64,000 bases of DNA, from assembly GCA_964589785.1 (NCBI GenBank), contig CAZPUQ010000004.1, positions 62,001 to 126,000 of the forward strand, written 5' to 3'. Of the stretch, positions 60,291-64,000 are shown in pieces. The notes beneath the pieces were generated by a model, which saw only the letters and a program-made list of their open reading frames with translations, was not told the origin of the DNA and did no database searches. Each line of letters begins with the position of its first letter. Position 1 is the stretch's first letter. Source of the DNA: JAGVSR01 sp964589785. Lineage in GTDB: Bacteria > Pseudomonadota > Alphaproteobacteria > Rhizobiales > Hyphomicrobiaceae. Made by a program: the position numbers and the translations under genes.

Positions 60291-60325
60291 AACCGCCGCC
60301 GGGCCTCCGGCGGCGGTTTTGTTTT
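60291..60325 (+). terminator. rho-independent terminator after the cytochrome c gene
   Basis: A 12-bp perfect stem (AACCGCCGCCGG with CCGGCGGCGGTT), 4-base loop and TTTTGTTTT. Confidence 0.92.
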
Positions 60326-60422
60326 GTGGTATCGCGGTGGCGGATGCGCCACGCGCAGCCTTATCAAGGATCAAGGTCCACCGCGCGCCGGAAAGCGCGG
60401 GCGAGCGGGCTCACCCTCTGCC

Positions 60423-60929
60423 TCAGCCGCTGTCGAGCGGCACGCACGCGCCGGTCTCGACCTCTCGCGCGAGATCCCGCACGCGCCGCCCCCGCACCAC
60501 CTCATCGGGCGCGATCTCGAGGAGCGGCAGCAGCACGAACGGGCGCTGCTCGATGTAGGGATGCGGCAGCGTCAGCTCCGGCGTCTCGACCGTCTGCCCG
60601 CGATAGGTCAGCACATCGACATCGACGAGCCGAGGTCCCCACTTCTGCCGGCGGACGCGGCCCATCCGGTCCTCCACGTCCAGGCAGCGCCGTAAGAGAT
60701 CGTGCGGCGATAGATCGGTCCGGACGGACGCGGCCGCATTCACGAACCAGTCCTGATCGAGGACGCCCCACGGGGCCGACCGGTAGAGGCGCGAGGTCGC
60801 GACGAGACGCACCGCCCCGTCGGCGCACAGAAGCGCAACGGCGCGCTCGACGTTCGCCGCCTTGTCGCCGACGTTCGAGCCGATTCCGATCAGCGCGTCG
60901 TAGGCCGGCGGAGAACCTGGCTCAGTCAT
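60423..60929 (-). CDS. folK: 6-hydroxymethyl-7,8-dihydropterin pyrophosphokinase
   Basis: A 168-aa HPPK enzyme that pyrophosphorylates hydroxymethyl-dihydropterin. Family features are IGIGSNVGDKAANVERAVALL, RSAPWGVLDQDWFVNAA, GPRLVDVDVLTYRG and LPHPYIEQRPFVLLPLLEIAPD. The product feeds folate and, in H4MPT users, methanopterin-type pterins. It overlaps the upstream dehydratase-like gene by 8 bases in one operon next to mptG, so a role in H4MPT synthesis is likely. Confidence 0.95.
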   Translation of the reverse strand: MTEPGSPPAYDALIGIGSNVGDKAANVERAVALLCADGAVRLVATSRLYRSAPWGVLDQDWFVNAAASVRTDLSPHDLLRRCLDVEDRMGRVRRQKWGPRLVDVDVLTYRGQTVETPELTLPHPYIEQRPFVLLPLLEIAPDEVVRGRRVRDLAREVETGACVPLDSG

Positions 60930-61299
60930 ACTTGATGTAAGCGAAGCGGGGATCGGACGGCGTGCCTTCGAGCGTATTGCCGGTCTCGCGGCCGGGCTGC
61001 CACTGAATGACGTCCTCGATCTTTCTTGCCAGCGCCAAGTCCTTGTCGGTGATGCCCTTCGCCGTGTGGGTCATGAGGCGCACCTCGACCCAGGCATAGG
61101 ATGCCGTGATGTCGGGATGGTGCCACGCGGCCTCGGCCAGGTGCCCGACGGCATTGATCACCATCAACGTGCCCTTCCAACTGTTCGTCTTGTAGGTCCG
61201 CCGGATCCAGCCATCCTCGAGACGCCAGCCGGGCAGGTTTGCCTTCAGCCACGCCTCGACCTCGGCCTCGGTCATCGCCTTGTCGCGGGGCTGAGCCAT
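60922..61299 (-). CDS. pterin-4a-carbinolamine dehydratase-like protein
   Basis: A 125-aa DCoH/PCD-family protein. The core has the HHP motif (AEAAWHHPDITASYAWVEVRLMTHTAKGITDKDLALARKIE), with the pair of His of the pterin site. The ending DVIQWQPGRETGNTLEGTPSDPRFAYIKYD is a longer tail than in phhB-type enzymes. Homologues occur in methylotroph H4MPT gene islands, so a pterin role is plausible beyond phenylalanine hydroxylation. A strong GGAGGTGG precedes the ATG at 61299. Confidence 0.85.
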   Translation of the reverse strand: MAQPRDKAMTEAEVEAWLKANLPGWRLEDGWIRRTYKTNSWKGTLMVINAVGHLAEAAWHHPDITASYAWVEVRLMTHTAKGITDKDLALARKIEDVIQWQPGRETGNTLEGTPSDPRFAYIKYD

Positions 61300-61427
61300 T
61301 TCGCCACCTCCAGGGTGTTCCAGGGATTGACTTTTCCAGCGTCACCGTAGATCGACTGGGGTCGCGCTTCAATTGCCCTGTCCGCACCGCCGGCGCGCGG
61401 GCTCACCTCATCAACCCTAGCGGGCTC

Positions 61428-62387
61428 ATGGAACCGATGCGGGCCATCCACGTCAGCGCACCTGCCCGTCTGCATCTTGGGTTCGTCGACCTCAACGGTT
61501 CCCTCGGCCGCAAGTATGGCTCCCTCGGCCTCGCCGTCGACCGGCCCGCGACCGAGCTCGTCGTCAGCGAAACCTCGGAATTCTCAGCCGAAGGTCCTGA
61601 AAGCGCGCGCGCCGGCGAGATCCTGCGTCGGTTCGCCGGCCTTTATGCTCCGGGCAAGTCCTTTTCCGTCAAGGTGCAGCAAGCGATCCCGGCGCACGCG
61701 GGCCTGGGCTCCGGCACTCAGCTTGCGCTCGCCATCGGCTCCGCCGTCCTGAAGCTCGCCGGCAGCCACGCGTCGGCCCGCTCGCTGGGCGAGGTCGTGG
61801 ACCGCGGCGCCCGCTCGGCCATCGGCATCACGGCCTTCGAGCGCGGCGGCTTCATCGTCGATGGCGGCCGCGGCGCCTCCACGCGCCCGCCGCCGACCGT
61901 CGTGCGCCTCGAGTTCCCGCCCGCCTGGCGCGCCATTCTCGTGCTCGATCCGAGGGATGTCGGCGTCCACGGCGAGAAGGAGACCGCCGCATTCTATGCC
62001 CTGCCGGCGTTTCCCGAGAGCCTCGCCGGCCATCTCTGCCGGCTGACCCTCATGCGTCTGCTGCCGGGCCTCGTCGAGCGCGACCTTGCCGCCTTCGGCT
62101 CGGCCCTGAGCGAGATCCAGAGCATCGTCGGCGACCACTTCTCGGCCGCGCAAGGCGGCACGCCCTGGTCGAGCCCACCGGTCGGACGCATCGTCCGGCG
62201 CCTCGGCGAGGCTGGCGCGACCGGCCTCGGCCAGAGCTCGTGGGGGCCGACCGGCTTTGCCTTCCTGCCCGACGAGGCTGCGGCGCAGCGTCTCTATTCT
62301 TCCTTAGTCGAAGAGGCTAAAGCGGAAGGGCTCGAGCTGACAATTGTGCAGGGTCGCAACACCGGAGCCGTCCTCGGCGCCGCCTGA
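61428..62387 (+). CDS. mptG: beta-ribofuranosylaminobenzene 5'-phosphate synthase
   Basis: A 319-aa GHMP-kinase-superfamily enzyme that condenses p-aminobenzoate with PRPP, releasing CO2, the first committed step to methanopterin. Signatures are VSAPARLHLGFVDLNGSLGRKYGSLGLAVDRP at the N-terminus, AIPAHAGLGSGTQLALAIGSAVLKL (the GHMP loop) and SSWGPTGFAFLPDEAAAQRL. Length matches archaeal and methylotroph proteins. It is divergent from the folK operon and immediately upstream of mtdB. Start ATG 61428 or 61437. Confidence 0.93.
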   Translation: MEPMRAIHVSAPARLHLGFVDLNGSLGRKYGSLGLAVDRPATELVVSETSEFSAEGPESARAGEILRRFAGLYAPGKSFSVKVQQAIPAHAGLGSGTQLALAIGSAVLKLAGSHASARSLGEVVDRGARSAIGITAFERGGFIVDGGRGASTRPPPTVVRLEFPPAWRAILVLDPRDVGVHGEKETAAFYALPAFPESLAGHLCRLTLMRLLPGLVERDLAAFGSALSEIQSIVGDHFSAAQGGTPWSSPPVGRIVRRLGEAGATGLGQSSWGPTGFAFLPDEAAAQRLYSSLVEEAKAEGLELTIVQGRNTGAVLGAA

Positions 62388-62428
62388 TCCCTCTCACGCC
62401 GAACATCCCACCCTTGGAGACAAAGAAG

Positions 62429-63334
62429 ATGAGCGAAGCGACACCCATCCTGCACATGCTGGATCCGCGCAAGCACGTAAGCCCGTTCGACGTGAACATG
62501 GCCGCGGACGCGGGCTACAAGGTGATCGTTCCCTACACCAACGTCGAGCTCGCCGACGTCACTCCGCTCATTCAGGACGCCATCTTCTCGCGCCCCCCTG
62601 ATTACGGCGTGCGCACCGGCTTTTTCATGGGCGGCAAGGACGCGATCATGGCGCTCGACATGATTGCGGCCGCGCAGAAGGCCATGGTGCCGCCGTTCCA
62701 GTGCTCCGTCTTCGCCGATCCGGCCGGCTCGTTCACCACGGCTGCCGCGATGGTCGCCTGCGTCGAGCGCGTCCTGAAGCTCAAGTTCGGCCGCACGTGG
62801 AAGGGCACGAGAGTCGCCGTCTTCGGCGCCACCGGCGTCGTCGGCTTCGCCTCCTCGATCATCTCCGCGCTCGAGGGCGCCCAAGTGCAGCTCGTCGCCC
62901 ATCGCGGCGTCGACCGCGTCATCAAGAGCGCCGCCGTATCCAAGGAGCGCTTCGGCGTCGATCTTGAGCCCGTCAACGGCGAGACCGTCGAGCAGCGGGG
63001 CGAGGTCATTGCCAACGCCGAGGTGATCTTCGCCGCGGCCGCCGCCGGCGTGCAGGTCGTCTCTAAGGAGCAGCTCAAGACGGCCAAGAACCTGCTCGCC
63101 ATTGCCGACGTCAATGCCGTGCCGCCTCCGGGCGTCGAGGGCATGGAGCTGTTCATGGACGGCGCGCCGCTGCCCGACGGCAACGCGCTCGGCGTCGGCC
63201 CGCTCGCCATCGGCGACATCAAGTACAAGACCGAGTCCGGGCTCTTCAAGCAGATGCTGGCCTCCGACACGCCGCTCGCCCTCGACTTCCGCCACGCCTA
63301 CGCGATGGCCAAGCAGCTGACCGGCCTCGCCTGA
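62429..63334 (+). CDS. mtdB: methylene-tetrahydromethanopterin dehydrogenase
   Basis: A 301-aa dehydrogenase oxidising methylene-H4MPT, the second step of H4MPT-linked formaldehyde oxidation. It shows the MtdB pattern: HMLDPRKHVSPFDVNMAADAGYKVIVPYTNVE, QDAIFSRPPDYGVRTGFFMGGKD, MVPPFQCSVFADPAGSFTTAAAMVACVE and the nucleotide loop VAVFGATGVVGFASS. Whether NAD, NADP or both are used is not clear from sequence. MtdA is the close alternative. GGAG stands 10 bases before the ATG. Confidence 0.92.
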   Translation: MSEATPILHMLDPRKHVSPFDVNMAADAGYKVIVPYTNVELADVTPLIQDAIFSRPPDYGVRTGFFMGGKDAIMALDMIAAAQKAMVPPFQCSVFADPAGSFTTAAAMVACVERVLKLKFGRTWKGTRVAVFGATGVVGFASSIISALEGAQVQLVAHRGVDRVIKSAAVSKERFGVDLEPVNGETVEQRGEVIANAEVIFAAAAAGVQVVSKEQLKTAKNLLAIADVNAVPPPGVEGMELFMDGAPLPDGNALGVGPLAIGDIKYKTESGLFKQMLASDTPLALDFRHAYAMAKQLTGLA

Positions 63335-63342
63335 GCCGTCCA

Positions 63343-63493
63343 ATCCCCTCTCCCCGCGAATGAGGAGAGGCCCGTCCAATCCCCACTCCCCGCATGCGGG
63401 AAGGGTAGGGTGAGGGGCAGCCGCTTGGTCCGTCAGCGATGCTGCCCCTCACCCCGACCCCTCCCCATTGCCAGAGCCATGGGGAGAGGGGAG
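63343..63493. repeat. cluster of palindromic repeats downstream of mtdB
   Basis: Two direct GTCCAATCCCC starts at 63338 and 63373 each lead into a CTCCCCGC hairpin. Then a perfect 14-bp inverted repeat pairs GGGTGAGGGGCAGC (63408-63421) with 63441-63454. A further CCTCCCCAT...ATGGGGAGG stem at 63461-63487 ends just before the next ATG. These arms match the repeat in uvrA and make this the largest array of the family in the window. Confidence 0.85.
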
Positions 63494-63497
63494 AACC

Positions 63498-64000
63498 ATG
63501 GCATCTCCAGCAGCTCGCAGCCCGCCCGTCCTCATCGCCGCATTCTCGGGTCGCGCGCTGGCGCAGTCCGCGCGCCGGGCCGGCTATCTCCCCCTCGTCG
63601 TCGACTGCTTCGGCGACCTCGACACGCGTGCCGCGGCGCACGACCTCGTCTGCCTGCCCGCGCGCGTGCAGGTCGGCTTCGTCAGGCGCCCGCTGCTTGC
63701 CGCCCTCGACCAGCTCACGGCGCGCGCGCCGAGCCCGGCGGTCGGGCTCGTTCTCGGCGCCGGCTTCGAATGCAATCCGCGCCTCGTCGCCGCCCTCGCC
63801 GCGCGCTTCCCCCTTCTCGGCAACGACGCGGAGACGATCCGCCGCGTCAAGCACCCGGTCGATTTCTTCGGCGCCCTCGCGCGCCTTGGCATCCGCCATC
63901 CCGAGACGCAGCTCGATGCGCCGCCTCGACCTGAGGGCTGGCTGATGAAGCGCATCGGTGGCAGCGGCGGCCTGCACATCCACTATTGCCCGGCGACGGT
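63498..64000 (+). CDS. ATP-grasp-family protein of the H4MPT gene cluster (5' part)
   Basis: The frame starts at ATG 63498 and runs off the window edge without a stop; 167 residues are visible. It begins MASPAARSPPVLIAAFSGRALAQSARRAG, with LVVDCFGDLDTRAAAHDLVCLP as the pre-ATP-grasp fold and LGNDAETIRRVKHPVDFF and GWLMKRIGGSGGLHI as the first nucleotide-binding strands of the ATP-grasp domain. Methylotroph H4MPT islands carry an ATP-grasp gene (ORF5 type) near mtdB and mch, probably acting in cofactor synthesis. A GGGGAGA site precedes the ATG. Confidence 0.8.
   Translation, partial: MASPAARSPPVLIAAFSGRALAQSARRAGYLPLVVDCFGDLDTRAAAHDLVCLPARVQVGFVRRPLLAALDQLTARAPSPAVGLVLGAGFECNPRLVAALAARFPLLGNDAETIRRVKHPVDFFGALARLGIRHPETQLDAPPRPEGWLMKRIGGSGGLHIHYCPAT

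Overview
The window is about 64 kb of GC-rich chromosome from a methylotrophic alphaproteobacterium, most likely of the order Hyphomicrobiales. This is inferred from gene content: an NDUFS4-like complex I accessory subunit, a SahR-type ArsR/methyltransferase regulator, a pqqABCDE operon, and a tetrahydromethanopterin (H4MPT) C1-transfer locus. I cannot name the genus. Coding density is high. There are no insertion sequences, prophage modules, rRNA genes or CRISPR arrays. Two tRNA genes are present (Arg-UCU and Pro-UGG).

Layout. 0-9 kb: a GNAT acetyltransferase, then a leftward methionine-cycle operon of regulator sahR, metF and a methionine synthase split into two genes at its homocysteine/folate domain boundary. 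A perfect 24-bp operator overlaps the sahR promoter. 8-17 kb: envelope and housekeeping genes (MlaC-like protein, LysR regulator, ettA, CPBP protease, YpfJ-like metalloprotease, ompW). ompW is divergent from a Crp/Fnr regulator, with two TTGAC-N4-GTCAA boxes between them. 17-31 kb: gyrA with a repeat-rich leader and a TTG start, ssb, an outer-membrane protein built of two barrels, small secreted proteins, and uvrA carrying an in-frame 90-bp palindromic repeat. 31-41 kb: small secreted proteins, a membrane acyltransferase, a Crp-like protein, an orphan amino-acid-binding protein, metC, a POT transporter and an L,D-transpeptidase. 41-46 kb: two tRNAs, ndufS4-like, DUF192, a double cold-shock protein, gloA and a BaiN-like flavoprotein.

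46-56 kb is a sulfur-assimilation island: cysH-cysD-cysN, two TauE/SafE sulfite-exporter-like proteins and a cyclic-nucleotide-binding protein on the + strand, facing cobA-cysJ-cysI on the - strand. Together they cover sulfate activation, APS reduction, sulfite reduction and siroheme supply. With metC and the metF/metH operon they link sulfate to methionine.

56-64 kb is a C1 region: pqqABCDE (cofactor of methanol dehydrogenase), a class I cytochrome c, folK and a pterin-carbinolamine-dehydratase-like gene, mptG (first step of methanopterin synthesis), mtdB (methylene-H4MPT dehydrogenase) and the 5' part of an ATP-grasp gene cut by the window edge. This fits oxidation of methanol by a PQQ enzyme with formaldehyde oxidation through H4MPT, although no methanol dehydrogenase gene lies in the window.

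A recurrent theme is a family of C/G-rich palindromic repeats (arms of the type CCCTCTCCCCG...CGGGGAGAGGG). They sit in intercistronic gaps of the metF-metH, cysJ-cysI and mtdB operons, in the hinge of the split metH, and in frame inside uvrA.
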